In this document: positions 21,431 to 32,825 of the stretch, one piece after another | Position numbering within the stretch: the first letter of the stretch is position 1 | Layout: each line of letters opens with the position of its first letter | Source of the DNA: Chelydra serpentina | Lineage: Eukaryota > Chordata > Testudines > Chelydridae | Assembly (NCBI GenBank): GCA_037349315.1 | Contig: JBAIAC010000027.1 | Span: 19,630,001 to 19,694,000 of the forward strand | DNA: 64,000 nt | Direction: 5' to 3' | Program-made: the position numbers and the translations under genes | Notes under the pieces: model-generated | What the model saw: the letters and a program-made list of their open reading frames with translations, nothing else | The model's database searches: none | What the model was told of the DNA's origin: nothing

Positions 21431-23984
21431 GTGCACTCTCCTGCAACGGGAAGGGTCGCTCTGAATGCGATAGCCTAGGTAGCCGTGAATTGGGATGAGG
21501 AAGTTAAAAGGAGATGTTGGCCAGAGAAGAGGTGGGCAGGGAGCCATCAAAGGGGCCCTTAAAAGGGAGAATATTGAGGGGGAGATTCTAGGCTAAGCCT
21601 GTAAGAGGAGCAACACACAGCCACAGCCCAGGCGGTTGTGGGGGGCAATCAGATGGCTTTAAGCCACCATTAAACCTGCCCAATTCTGGGCTGCTCATGG
21701 GGCTGGAAGGATCCCAGGGATAACTTAACCCAGAGGGCCAAAGTTACCGCAGCCTCCCCTCTCCGCACTGTGGCCTCTACCCATCTCCATCCTCACCCCC
21801 ACCCTGGCACACCCCTCGAGGCAATTCTCTGATAGCCTACTGCTCAGCCAGCACTGGCAGAATCCTCCCCCAGTCAGCTACAGGGCGTGCGGGGTCTCTT
21901 TATGGGGGTGCAGCCATGTGGAGGGGGCAGAGGATTTCATTCTGGATTTCTCAATGCTGGTTTAGGATGCACACACAATGCCTGACAGATCCAGGTTTTG
22001 TGGGGGTTGGAGAGTTTGTTGAGTGGGTTTTCGGGAGGCGTTAAATTGGTTTGAGTTTTTCCTACTCAGTTTTTTACCTTAGAAATGGTATCTTTGTAAG
22101 TGGAAAACAACAAAGAGAAAGGAAAAGCCAGATCGGGAAGGTCCAGTTTGATTTTCCAGAGCCGGCTGGAGGTCTCCTTGGAGGACTCAGGGAAATGGAA
22201 CAGGAGCACTCTCAGACCTCAGTCAAAGGGAGTGTGTTATATCTTTAACCCAGCAAGATTTCCTCCCAGCTGGGTGTCAGCCATTTGAGTTACATAAGCG
22301 ATCTCAAAAGCAAGCAGCAAAGAGGGTTAAACAGTTATAGTCCCTCTCAGTGAAACAGGTTCTGTTTGCTTTGTACCTGTGATGTCACAGCCCTACTCAT
22401 TCTCCAGTTGTCCATTGGGTCTTCCATGGAAAACAGGATGGACAAGACATGAATTTCTAATGTCAAAAAACCAGCAGTACCTGCCTTCCCTTCCCTTTGA
22501 AAAATAGAAAGTCTTTCCAGTTTCTTTGAACCATCGTAAGAAAGGCAAAAAGGGGGCACAAATCCACTGTTTTCCCCTTGTGACTCGTCTTTAAGTGGCT
22601 TTCCATTCACCCTTTATGTGTCTATAGGCGCCGCAACCTGCGTTAGAGTCCTAGACTGGGATTGTCAAAGCAGCCAAAGAGAGTTGGTCACCCACTTGAT
22701 GTCACTGGGCTCTTGCAATGCACCTAACTCCCTTAGGCTCTGATAACCCCAGCTCTAGGTACCTGCCAGGCAGGGGCAGCTGGCTACTTGACATAATGAC
22801 ATAAACTGCATCCACAGGTAATTAGGCACTTGGAAAAGAGGGAGTAGGTTAGAACCCAGCTGTATGCTCTTTGCCCCAATTATGCTTTGTCACACAACAT
22901 ATAATTAGATGGTGGAACTCATCGCCACCAGAAATGGGTGTGGCCGAGAACTTTGCAAGGTTCTCAAAGGGATCGGGCATTTATATGGAGAACAAGAGTA
23001 ACCGGCGTGGTTATAGGTAATGCTAACAAATGTTCCAGAAGGGAAATTAAAACATACTTCAGGGCTGCCGCCGGGGTCTATTAGCTATTAGGATGAGACC
23101 CTGGCGGGCAGATTATCCCCTTGCTGCTTTCTTCTGAAGCCTCTGGTGCTGGCTGTCGGGTTTTCAGCTAACTGTGAACAATATTTGCTGCCAGCTGAGA
23201 ACTTCTGCAGGTGCAACGGATGTTTCTGCCGAAGAAAATCAGGCTGAGAGACGCTTTAATTTCGCACGGAAAACAAACACGCCTGGAAGCTCTGCAGGGA
23301 TCTAGACCCTCAGGCGTCTGCCCTGATCATTCCCAGCTCCTGATAACCCTGGTCACGACCCATAGATTTTGTTTCCGCTCTGGGACTCAGGCCCTGCTGG
23401 TCAGACCGGCTCCACAGCAGTGGCACCCACCTTAACAGGAACGGTAGTGGCAGATCGGAAGCGGGCATTTACGTGGACTGGAGGCTCTTTGGGGCAGGGA
23501 CCTGCTCTGTTCTGGATTTGTTCAGCACCTAGCACTGTGGGGCTGGCGCTCCCAGGCACTACACATGACACATCAATGTGCAGCCCACCTTAGCTCCGGC
23601 TGTGGGCGGAGCCTGCCAGGGTGTCTCTACACTTCTCACCACGGCCAGGCTCTGGCTCAGCCCCGCTTCCATCCACACACCAACCAGGCCAGCAAGCGCT
23701 CAGGAGCTGGGTCCCTAGGATCACGGCCCGGAGCCCGAGTCCCGCTGGAGTTTGCCGTGTGGACACAGCTCACGCCGCAGACCTGAGTCAGAAGGGCTGG
23801 GCCGTGCAGTGGGACCACGTTTGCACAGCTGGGCGACTGGGTCCAGCAGTTGTAAAGCCAGGTCTACAATGCAGTGCGGACGCTCAAGCACAGGTGTGGG
23901 AACACCAAGACCCGGGCTTAGCGTGCAGTTATAGACTGAACGGCCCTGACCTCATGCCCCAAAGGGGGACCAGCTAGCTACTGA
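21431..23984. other. Intergenic, no gene recognised
   Basis: Mostly unique sequence, moderate GC, AT-richer at 22050-22600. A dispersed 3' end is at 23470. Frames are short. Confidence 0.45.
23470..23565 (+). repeat. Dispersed 3' end repeat (GGGGCAGGGACC type)
   Basis: GGAGGCTCTTTGGGGCAGGG then TTCAGCACCTAGCACTGTGG and CTCCCAGGCACTACAC. A widespread LINE-like 3' end; exact family unknown. A second copy may be at 12235-12310. Confidence 0.5.
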
Positions 23985-24476
23985 ATACTCATAGACTCAA
24001 AGGTCAGATGAACCCATTATGATCATCTAGTCTGACCTCCTGCACGATGCAGGCCACAGAATCTCACCCACCCACTCCTGCAATAATCCTCTCACCTATG
24101 TCTCAGCTATTGAAGTCCTCGAATCGTGGTTTAAAGACTTCAAGGTCTAGAGAACCCTCCAGCAGGTGACCCATGCCAGAGGAAGGTGAAAACAGGGGGG
24201 AGGGATAGCTCAGTGGTTTGAGCATTGGCCTGCTAAACCCAGGGTTGTGAGTTCAATCCTTGAGGGGGCCATTTGGGGATCTGGGGCAAAAAATTGGGGA
24301 TTGGTCCTGCTTTGAGCAGGGGGTTGGACTAGATGACCTCCTAAGGTCCCTTCCAACCCTGATATTCTATGATTCTATGAACCCCCCAAGGCCTCTGCCG
24401 ATCTACCCTGGAGGAAAATTCCTTCCTGACCCCCAATATGGTGATCAGCTGAACCCCGAGCATGTGGGCAAGACCT
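23985..24476 (-). mobile_element. CR1 LINE 3' fragment interrupted by a SINE
   Basis: Two blocks (about 23985-24194 and 24379-24476) read as one CR1 3' end on the minus strand, beginning with the tail (ACTCATAGACT, then CATCTAGTCTGACCTCCTGC). No coding part remains. Interrupted by SINE copy 2. Confidence 0.75.
24195..24378 (+). mobile_element. tRNA-derived SINE with CR1-type 3' tail (copy 2), nested in CR1
   Basis: Near-identical to copy 1. It interrupts an antisense CR1 3' fragment whose sequence stops at about 24194 and resumes at 24379 with the next consensus-like stretch (CCTCTGCCGATCTACCCTGG). Low divergence from the other copies suggests a fairly recent burst of the family. Confidence 0.92.
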
Positions 24477-27474
24477 TTCTCAGAGGGACGGAGCTTCTTG
24501 CCAGTGGGGCTGTCAGGCCTGGCGTTGAGCTGTCTTGGAAGATGCTGGTTGCCACATCTGCGCTTACGTTGTTAATTCCTCTCAGGGTGTGGCTGCCATC
24601 TTGAGTACAATCCCGTCCAGGACCCTGGCCCCAGGCACGGCTGGCTGGTGCCCTAGCTCCGGCATGCTGCCCCGATCGCAGAAGAGCCGTACCCTCAGAG
24701 CCACATGCTGCTCTCAGTCGCAGGTGCGTGACTCCAGGAGCCCAAGGACTCGCTGGGGGTTTACTCCCAGCTGGGGAAGGGCAGTGTTCAGCCAGGAGCG
24801 TCCCGGGCCATCAGCATTCGAAGGCACAATCACAGCGGGCGCCTCATTAAAATGGAGGCGGACGCAGGAAGGCGACTTAAAGCCAAGCTGAATGCTGCGG
24901 AGGCTGGGGGCCTGCTTCCAAAGCCGCGTTTAAAATAAGTGAGATGTTTCATGCCTGAAGTCAGCTTAGACGGGCACAAAGCCCACGCCAGTTCCCTCTG
25001 CCAGTGGGCCCCAAGCGATCCACATGGGGAGCCCCTCCCAGCTGCGATGTGGGAAGGGCAGGGAGCCCACCACCCCTTTGTGACCAGCCAGGTTGAGAAA
25101 CCATGGCCAGGCTGCTCAGGTGAGCCGGCTTGGGCCTGAACCCACCCCCTGCAACAGCTTTGGTTACCTAGGAGCCCATGGGCTGTTTCCTCCAGCACTA
25201 GCAAAGGTGAAAGCAATTCCCTTCTGCTTTAATGGCCACACGCAGTGCATTGAGTATAGCTACACAGGGGTGAACGGTGGCCATCAGCGGCGCCTCAGCC
25301 AATCGCAGCCTGAGGGCTTGTCTACACTTGGAAGATAATCCAGCTGCAGGTAGGGTGTGCATTTCAAGTGCATCAGCTATTCCTGATGAACTGCTGCCTG
25401 GGTAGACAAGCCCCTAGTTAACGTCAATAGGTGTGGCCAAGCAGTCTCAAAGAAGGGAGCAATTAAGTCCCTTTATGGAGTAAAGAGAGCCACAACTATG
25501 GAGAGACCGCCCAAGGCACCTGGCAGCGCAGCACTGAGCCGGGTCGGCTGAGTGGGGTTCCCGGCTTGCAAACACAGGGGCTAGGATCCCAATAGCAGCC
25601 GGAGTGTGTTGATGGTGGTTGTGTGTGTGATCCCGAGAGGCAGAAGAGACATGGGGCTTCTTGGGCACAGAGCTGGCTGGAGGAGCCGGCGTGGGGATTC
25701 CCGAGACAGGAAACTGCCTGCTGCTGCGTGCGGCTCCTGTGTTCAGGCAACAGGCTGGTGCATGGACGTTCTTTGTGACTAAACAAGCAGCCGCCATGAG
25801 TCGGACTCTCACCAATATCTCCCCCGAACACAGAGAACCCCCCGCAATGCTCTGGTTATTGGCTAGGCCACTCGGGCGAATGGGGCAACGCTACACAAAC
25901 CCAACAGAGATGCTGTCCATGTGCCCGCCAGTCCAGTGCCTTCCCCCGCCCCCGCAGTCTCTTCTATTTATTTAATAAAAATTTAGACACAGTGGTGGGT
26001 AAAGTCCAGCCGAGAGATAACATGACACCACCACCCCCTCCCTCGGCATGGGCGGCTCTGGTCTCCTGCCCCTCTGCTAGTCAGCGGCGGTGTCTCTACC
26101 GCCTGGTACGGTCGGGGGGAGGGCACGTGGCAGTGGCCAGCCACCCCCAACACGGATGCACTGTTGGCAAGGTGGGGCCCACGGGGCGGTTGGGGAGATG
26201 CACCGGGCCTCTTAGGCCCCGCAACGAGTCACGGGAATGTGGCGATGGGAGAGGCCCAGACTCCGGGCTCCCTGGCAGAGGGGGTCAGATGCCAAGCACG
26301 CGACTCTGCTTGAGGTGGCGAGGCCGTGATGGGGAGAGACCCTAGGACTGCAGGTTGGCCGGGCCTGGCTCTGGGGGTCCCCACGGGGGGAGAAGGATGG
26401 GACCAGGCCTGGCACTATGAGCACAGCATCATGGTTGAACAGCTCACGCAGACCCGCTCCCCACCCCTGTGGGGCTGGCACCGTCTCCTCTCCCCAGGAG
26501 CAGCTGCCCCTCCCCAGATGTGAGGGAGGGGGCCACATCTGGAGTTGCTACGTGGCATGCGAGGTCTCAATCCATCGCTCAGCCTTTGGGCTTGCCCTGG
26601 GCAGCAGAAGCCGGAGAAGCGAGCAATTCCCCCCCACAACAGCCTCCGCTGAACCCGGGGAGGGACAGGGGAGCCAAGAAGTAATATCTTGTACAGAGGG
26701 GAAACTGAGGCACGGCGCGGGCAGTGCAGGGAGGGTGACTCGCTCGAGCTTGCAGAGGAAGCCACAGGCTCGCAAAGGGGACCCAAGGCAGCTGATGCCC
26801 AGCCCCGCGCTTCAAACACGAGGCAGCGCAGCCTGTCGAAGCCGGCGGTCTGGGGGCCGGTTAGCTGGGCGCTCAGCTCACCCCGCGCCCCGCCTTGGGT
26901 GGGAGGCGAACGGTCTTGGCAGAGAACCCAGGCCTGGGGCGCGCCCGCTGACGGGCCCCTTGGCGTGCCGGTTGGGGCCATTTCCGCATGTGCTGCGATT
27001 TGCGTAAGGCACACACGAAACACAAGCAGGGGGCGGGCACGGGACTGTCCAAGGAGGAGCCGGGAGAAGCAGCAGGAGCTTGGCCCGGGGCCGAGAACCT
27101 CAGCTTTAGATGTCCAAGCAGCTCAGCAGCTTTGCGGTTGGGTTCGGAGGCCAACGGGGTTCCTGGGCCCACTCCCTCCCTCCCCCGCTTCACGCCAGCC
27201 CTGGCTTTTCACAAGCGAAGCGCCGTGGAGGGATCAGGGCCTGGCACAGGGATGGGTGCTGTCCTCCTCCGGTTCTGAATAGCAAAGGGAGTGGCCGCGG
27301 CCTCTCCATGTATTCCCCGGGGGTGGTGACGGCAGGCTTGGCTGGGCCAAAGCCACCCTGCTTAGCCGATGATCCTTAGCTCGGGGCTATGCCCCCTGCC
27401 CGCTCCTCCCCTCCCTTCCCCCGGCGTTCGGAGCAGCGCGTCCCGCGACACCGGTGGCACGGCCGGGCCCGTCG
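24477..27474. other. Intergenic, GC-rich, immediately downstream of TMEM132E
   Basis: GC rises toward 27 kb. Frames of about 200 residues at 26415-27282 overlap on both strands without domains. An antisense MIR is at 26685. No gene is supported. Confidence 0.45.
26685..26820 (-). repeat. MIR-like SINE
   Basis: TACAGAGGGGAAACTGAGGC then GACTCGCTCGAGC in the place of the usual GACTTGCCC core; GC-shifted, antisense. Confidence 0.65.
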
Positions 27475-28066
27475 GGGGAATCCCTGAATGTATATTTATT
27501 CAACATTATTGTGCAACAAAGTAAAGCAGAGAACTCCTGTCCGTCTGTCGTGGCCGACGCGCGCTCGGGGGCCGCGGGGCAGGAGGCCGCGCCGCTGGTG
27601 TCAGCGGTTCGCCAGGGCAGCGTCAGGGCCCGTAGAGCGGGCCCATCCGAGCTCAGCCCTCCACGCTGGCCGTTATCGCTCTGAACCTGCCCCCCCCCCC
27701 CCCCGCCCCCCTCGACGGCACCACCGAGCTCCCGGCAGGAGGGGGGCGGCACTTGTGCAAGCAGCGTACAGGCACCTCGGCACTTTGGCGGTGAGTGGGC
27801 GGAAGGCAGAGGCGGCCCCTTGCTCCCTCGGGACGCCGGGGTTCGCCCCGCTCGGTTGGGCTCGCTCGACACTTGTTCCTTTTCAAAGAAAAAAAACAAA
27901 AAAAGTGGCGGAAGGGGAAGCCCCGTGCGCGGAAGAGAGAGCGAAAGGGAAAGGGAGGGGAGTATCGGACATCGGCTCCCGCCATCAGGGTCTGGGGGAT
28001 CCGCTCAGGGCCCCGGCCGGGGGGCAGCGGCTGGCGTGGCGTGGCATGGCAGGGCGCGGCCGCCCG
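27475..28066 (-). other. TMEM132E: TMEM132E 3' untranslated region (end approximate)
   Basis: This is the region between the stop codon and the first good poly(A) signal on the minus strand. It is GC-rich, with a C run on the plus strand (27689-27705, so a G run in the mRNA) and an A-rich tract (27886-27903, U-rich in the mRNA). The 3' end is estimated as about 20 bp past the AATAAA at 27500-27495. No coding potential is seen in it. Confidence 0.6.
27495..27500 (-). terminator. Poly(A) signal AATAAA for TMEM132E
   Basis: The plus strand reads TTTATT, so the minus strand has a canonical AATAAA about 570 bp after the stop. The local sequence is AT-rich in an otherwise GC-rich region, which fits a functional cleavage site. 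Alternative downstream signals would give a longer 3' UTR. Confidence 0.65.
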
Positions 28067-29113
28067 CTAAGCGATCTCCTTGATCCTGCAGATGTAGTCG
28101 TGGAGCGCCTCGGGATCCTGCAGCCCCATGTCCTGGCACACCCACTCCAGGTCCTCCTCGTCGGCGATGGGGACGGAGTTGTAGGCCAGCTCCTCGGAGG
28201 GCAGCGTGGCGAAGGTGGTGAACTTCACCCGCTTCCTCTTGGAGGTGGGCGAGTTGAGCGGGTCCTCGCTCTGGTCCCGGGTGGAGCCCCCCGAGGAGCC
28301 GTCCCCCCGCCCGTGCACCTGGCTCTGCACGCTGGTCTGCGAGCTGCCGCTGCTGTGGTGGTCCCCGTGGCAGCAGGTCTGGACGCTCTCCAGCGGGTTG
28401 CCGGGGCTCTCGGGTGGAGGGGAGAGGTCGTTCTGGGCCCTCAGGGGCTGCCCGTTGCCCAAGAAGACCCAGTGGTGGGAGTGGTCCATGTTGGTCTGGC
28501 CCTCGGGCGGGATGCGCTTGTGCCTATACTTCAGCACGAAGACGATGCAGTTGATGAGGAAGACCAGGATGGCCAAGCAGAAGACGCCCAGCAGGGCGTA
28601 CATGCCGATCTCCAGGTCCGTCAGCCCCCGCGGCACCTGCACGAAGCCCGTGGGGACGGTGGGGAAGTCCTCCGTGGTATGGGGGACGCTGGGAGCGCCG
28701 CTGTCCTGGCTGGGCTCCGGCTTCCTCTCTACGTCCGCCCGCTGGGTGGTGCTGGCCGCGCTCTCCTCCCGCCCCGAGGTCCCCGGCTTGCTCGGCGCGT
28801 GGCCAGCGTCTCCGTAGTCGTAGGTGGGGTCCTCCTCGGAGCCGAAGCGCACTCGCACGCTGGCCAGCGCCGTGAAGAGCACGCTCTTGCGCTTGGTCTT
28901 CTGGCAGCTCTCGCAGATGACCAGCTCGGCACGCAGCAGGTCGCCGGCTCCCTCGCCTTCCGCCACCACCAACGGGAAGGCCCGGTCCTGGGTCACCGAC
29001 ACCACCTTCTCGTCCAGGCTGGTCACCACCAGGTTGTAGTCTTTGGGGTCGTAGAGGGAGAGGGGGGCTGTGGTGCCATCACTGTATGAGACCCACATGC
29101 TCAGGAGGGCTTC
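28067..29113 (-). CDS. TMEM132E: TMEM132E terminal coding exon: membrane-proximal segment, TM helix and cytoplasmic tail
   Basis: This terminal exon encodes 348 residues plus TAG. The acceptor is tttacag (29115-29114). Residues 1-90 ([20 protein letters not shown] onward) complete the BIG-like region. Residues 91-160 form a low-complexity stalk (EEDPTYDY, then Ser/Pro/Thr-rich). Residues 168-194 are a hydrophobic transmembrane helix ([20 protein letters not shown]) followed by the basic stop-transfer YRHKR. The tail has [34 protein letters not shown], then [10 protein letters not shown] at 292-301 and a C-terminus RIKEIA. RVKF (295-298) fits the RVxF docking motif for protein phosphatase 1; FTTFAT (298-303) fits the WIRS consensus for the WAVE complex. 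The tail and the RIKEIA end point to TMEM132E rather than A-D. Codon use is very GC-rich, so the antisense strand also looks open. Confidence 0.93.
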   Translation of the reverse strand, partial: EALLSMWVSYSDGTTAPLSLYDPKDYNLVVTSLDEKVVSVTQDRAFPLVVAEGEGAGDLLRAELVICESCQKTKRKSVLFTALASVRVRFGSEEDPTYDYGDAGHAPSKPGTSGREESAASTTQRADVERKPEPSQDSGAPSVPHTTEDFPTVPTGFVQVPRGLTDLEIGMYALLGVFCLAILVFLINCIVFVLKYRHKRIPPEGQTNMDHSHHWVFLGNGQPLRAQNDLSPPPESPGNPLESVQTCCHGDHHSSGSSQTSVQSQVHGRGDGSSGGSTRDQSEDPLNSPTSKRKRVKFTTFATLPSEELAYNSVPIADEEDLEWVCQDMGLQDPEALHDYICRIKEIA

Positions 29114-29142
29114 CTGTAAAACAAACACGGGGCATGGGCATC

Positions 29143-29588
29143 TACCTATCTATCCATCCATCCCCCATGCTCTCCAAGCATCCATCTGTCCCTCCATCCC
29201 CAATACTCCCCAACCACCCATCCATCCCACAAGCTCCCCAACCATCCATCCATCCATCCCCCAAGCTCCTCAACCATCTATCCATCCGTCCATCCCAAAA
29301 GCTCCCCAACCATCTATCCGCCCATCCCCCAAGCTCCTCAACCATGTATCCATCCGTCCATCCCCAAAGCTCCCCAATCATCCATTCATCCCTCCATCCC
29401 CCAAGCTCTCCAACAACCCATCCATCCCCCAAGCTCCCCAACCATCCATCCTTCCATCCCCCAAGCTCCCCAACCACCCATCCATCCCTCCATCCCCCAA
29501 GCTCCCCAACCACCCATCCATCCCCCATTCTGTCCATCCACTCATACCCCATTTTTTCAAACCCTCCATCCATTCATCCATCCCCCAT
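29143..29588. repeat. CATC-rich minisatellite in TMEM132E intron
   Basis: Imperfect tandem units of about 24-30 bp built from CATCCATC plus CCCCAAGCTCCCCAAC. The array resumes at about 29815-29935 after the SINE, so the SINE appears to have landed in or beside it. The open frames across it (Pro/Ser/His-rich on plus, Asp/Gly/Trp-rich on minus) are composition artefacts. Confidence 0.85.
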
Positions 29589-29776
29589 GAATCATAGAAT
29601 CATAGAATATCAGGGTTGGAAGGGACCTTAGGAGGTCATCTAGTCCAACCCCCTGCTCAAAGCAGGACCAAGCCCCAATTTTTGCCCCAGATCCCTAAAT
29701 GGCCCCCTCAAGGATTGAACTCACAACCCCTGGGTTTAGCAGGCCAGTGCTCAAACCACTGAGCGATCCCTCCCCT
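29589..29776 (-). mobile_element. tRNA-derived SINE with CR1-type 3' tail (copy 3)
   Basis: Read on the minus strand this copy has a tRNA-like head (A-box-like GCTCAGTGG, B-box-like GGTTGTGAGTTCAATCC), a body, then the CR1-shared tail (TTGGACTAGATGACCTCCTA) ending in repeats of ATTCTATGATTCT. It is close to full length and inserted into an intronic minisatellite of TMEM132E, in the same orientation as the gene. Pol III SINEs of this structure with a CR1 partner are known from turtles. Confidence 0.92.
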
Positions 29777-30824
29777 CAATTCTAGGAGGACAGAGAGCTT
29801 ATTGAGCTCTCTATCCATTCTCTCCCTCCCTCCCCCACGCACTCCATCCCCCATGCTGTTCATCCATCCATGCATCCATCCACCATGCTCTCCATGCACC
29901 CATCTGACAATCTTTTCAACCATCCATCCATCCAGTCCCCATTCTCTGTCTCTCTCCCCAGGGGTTTGAAAGGACTGAGCTGTTCAGCAGACCTATAAAA
30001 AGCCCACACAGAGAGTAACTATTTGTTTCAAATGGTCTCCCCCACTGCCCCCATTCCTTGGGCCCATTTCACCCCCAGCATGACTCTTATTTCAGTGGAA
30101 GTCCCATGACACCCGCCCGTCACCATCACTGACACTGACTTCACTGTAAAGAGTGTGAGCTCAGTCGGCCTCTCTCGTGCCGCACAGAGCGCCCTGGAGA
30201 TCCCGTAGGGGGGGCTGCAGCTACACAGTGCAATACGGCCAGCGGAGAGCCCCGGGATATCACACCCGCTGTGCCAAGGCACCGCTGCAAATGATTCCCA
30301 GGGCCACGCCTCACCTGGGGGCTCCTAGGCAGAGCGGGCAAGTTTGGTACAGATGCAACGTCAACTATGCAAATTAGTTAATGATCTAATTTGCATGTTA
30401 ATTTGCATATAATCAACACACCCTGACCCAAGCAGTGGCTGGGGCAGGACACAGCTGCCGGAAGCTTGGCAGCTGTGGGTGGGGCAGGTGGCTCCTGGGG
30501 TAAGGGGGTGGGTTTCTGGGGTCGGTCAGTGGATGGGAACTGGGGGTGTCTGGGGTAGGCAGGTGAGTGGGTGCTGAGAGTATCTGGGGTGGGTGGTTTA
30601 GGGGGCCGGTACTGAACCCCCTCACCTTCTGTGCCCACCATTGGCTGGCCTGGCCCTGCTTGGATCCAGCCAGGGATCAGTGCAGTGAGTACAAGTGCCC
30701 ATGTGCGGCTGTGGCACTGGGAGACTACAGGCCCCAGCATGCAATGCTCCATGGAGAGCCAAAGTGCATGCTGGGAGGCGTAGTCCCACACTCTGAGAGC
30801 CATGCTGGGTGAACCCTATGTTAC

Positions 30825-31016
30825 CTGCTTGGAGAAGTTCAGGGTCTGCTGGGCGGCTGTCTTAGCGACGATGGTGTGGCTGTTGCCGGGGCTGGGATGG
30901 AGGGAGAGCGACAGGCTGGACACCACCTGGGCCTTCAGATCGGTGATGCTGACCTTCTCGTCCGCCACCGTCACCATCGTCTCCCCCAGCACTGCCTCCA
31001 TGAGCGGGGACACCAC
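30825..31016 (-). CDS. TMEM132E: TMEM132E internal exon
   Basis: This is a 192-bp exon of exactly 64 codons, phase 0 at both ends, with an acceptor (cttgcag, 31018-31017) and a donor (gtaaca from 30824). It encodes VVSPLMEAVLGETMVTVADE, then VSITDLKAQVV and a serine/leucine-rich stretch ending LNFSKQ. In this family the segment belongs to the bacterial-Ig-like (BIG) part of the ectodomain close to the membrane. A 57-bp tandem repeat begins about 55 bp upstream of the acceptor (31072-31285) and may lie near the branch point; the acceptor itself is intact. Confidence 0.92.
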
Positions 31017-31071
31017 CTGCAAGAGAGAGCGGTCGGGGAGCGGTCGTGATGGCCCAGCCAGTGACCCACCG

Positions 31072-31285
31072 CCTCTTGGCACTGCCTTGCCAATGCCAAT
31101 GAGGGACCCCCCTGGGCTGCGAGCTCCCTCACAGCAGTGCCCTACCAATGCCAACGAGGGACCACCCCCGGTGCTGCGAGCTCCCTCACAGCAGTGCCCT
31201 GCCAACGCCAACGAGGGACCACCCTCGGTGCTGCGAGCTCCCTCACAGCAGTGCCCTACCAATGCCAATGAGGGACCACCCTTTC
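31072..31285. repeat. 57-bp tandem repeat in TMEM132E intron
   Basis: About 3.7 copies of a 57-bp unit starting GCAGTGCCCTACCAATGCCA and ending GCGAGCTCCCTCACA. Copies start near 31077, 31134, 31191 and 31248. Adjacent to the acceptor of the exon at 31016. Confidence 0.92.
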
Positions 31286-32825
31286 CCACAAAGCAGCGCT
31301 GCAGTTCCCCCATTCTCCTAGCCTCCTCCTCAGCCAAGACACATCGCTGGCCCCCAGAGAGCCGGGGAGCTGACAAAGCAGCCGGCAGGGCCTCAGAGCC
31401 GACCCCACAGGCAGGACCTTTGCCTGCACCGCGCCCGAGCTGCCATTGCGCACTGAGCCGGGTTTCCTGGAGAGCGCTGTCCCGCCGGCAGCCGCTGCGC
31501 TGACCTTGAGACGCTCGGCCCTTTGAAGCCGGTATTGACGAAAGCAGGAATTTCACTTGGGAAAGCGTATCCGAGCCTAGGCCTAGAACTAATTACAGCC
31601 CGAGCTGCCTGGCCTCGCAGTTAACAGCTGAAGCCAGCCCGCAGGGGAGGCATGTGCTGGGGAGATAACTTTAAACTGCTCCCACCCCGGCTCTCAGCCC
31701 CAGAGGGAGGAAGGAGAGAGGCGGCTGCTTTGCTGAGCTTCAAAGCCAGGATGACGTTCAGAGCCAGAGCGAGGATCAAAGGCAGGGCTCGGCCAGGCAG
31801 ACGCTGCTTCTGGGTTGCGGGGAACTCAGAGGGACGGCGGGGAGGAGAATTTGCACATTTGCTGCCTCTTTGAGGGACGCTGAGGCCAGGATGCCGACAC
31901 CCTGCACACGCCCTCTGTGCATCGGACACCCCCAGGCCGGCATCCGGACCAGAAACCTGTAAGGAGCCCGTAGGCTTATCCCAGCTGGGCTCCACCTTTC
32001 CCTCCTGGTGCCGGGCTGATCTCTCCTTCTGGCTGAGGAGGGGAGAGGGGAGCACCAGCAGCACACACCCCGCCCCTGGGGGGCGGCTGCAGGAGGGAGC
32101 TGCACTCCCGGGCACGGAGCTTTGGAACGTTTCCCCCTGACAGCATCCGGCCCCCGGCATCGGCCAATCGGCCTCATGCCTGTGGGAGGCTTTTACAGGC
32201 CGTGGGTGAAAGGTGCCTCGGCCCCTTTGACTCTAGGGAGACGGGGAGTGGAACTGACCCCGATCAGGGATTTCCAGTGGGGTCCGTGTACAGAGCTGGG
32301 CTGCAGCCCTGAGTTGACCTGCAATCGGGGATGGCCACTGATCTACCAGCAACTAGCCCTAGTTCGGGCAGCCCGTGGACCGGCTGGGCCACTCTGGGGC
32401 TTCCCCAGACATTGCTACTGGGCGGGCGCCTGTCTCTCCCCACACATGACTTGCTGGGGGCCCCTTCCCCACCGACGTAGGGTGGCCCAGACTTCAGCTG
32501 CTGGAGCCTGGTACGGGCCACTCCCCCACGCCAATATATAATGGCTGGAGGGAGGAGGGGCAGGAAGGAGCCTGACCCCCAGTGCGGGGAAGGGAAGGAC
32601 TTCCTCCCCTGCTTCCTCAGCTGTTAGCTCAGCCCCAAGGCCCCTAGGGAATCCCTGATCACCTCTAGCAAGTGCGTGCCAGCACGGGGTGCCCCATGAG
32701 CCCCGGCACAGCCCCCCGGCTTATCCACTCACCCCTTTGCTGCAGGCCTCGTTCCTTTGTTGCCTTCTAGCTCCACAGCCCCGTGACTCCCCCCGCCCCG
32801 AGGAAAGGGGGTGAGGGGCCCGTAC

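Larger units (their letters stand above)
29114..30824 (-). other. Last TMEM132E intron (1.7 kb) with minisatellite and SINE
   Basis: GT/AG intron between the last two coding exons. It contains a CATCCATCC/CCCCAAGCTCC tandem array (29143-29588), an inserted SINE (29589-29776), a remnant of the same array (about 29815-29935) and unique GC-rich sequence. There are no further exons. Confidence 0.8.

Noticed and set aside
26415..27282. Overlapping frames of about 200 codons
   Set aside because: Open on both strands simultaneously in very GC-rich sequence, with no domain. A MIR lies within.
27488..29089. 533-codon open frame on the plus strand opposite the TMEM132E terminal exon
   Set aside because: Antisense shadow of a GC-rich coding exon; no domain, no homologue and no splice or promoter evidence.
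29070..29631. Pro/Ser/His-rich frames of about 175-181 codons
   Set aside because: Translation of the CATCCATCC minisatellite in a TMEM132E intron.
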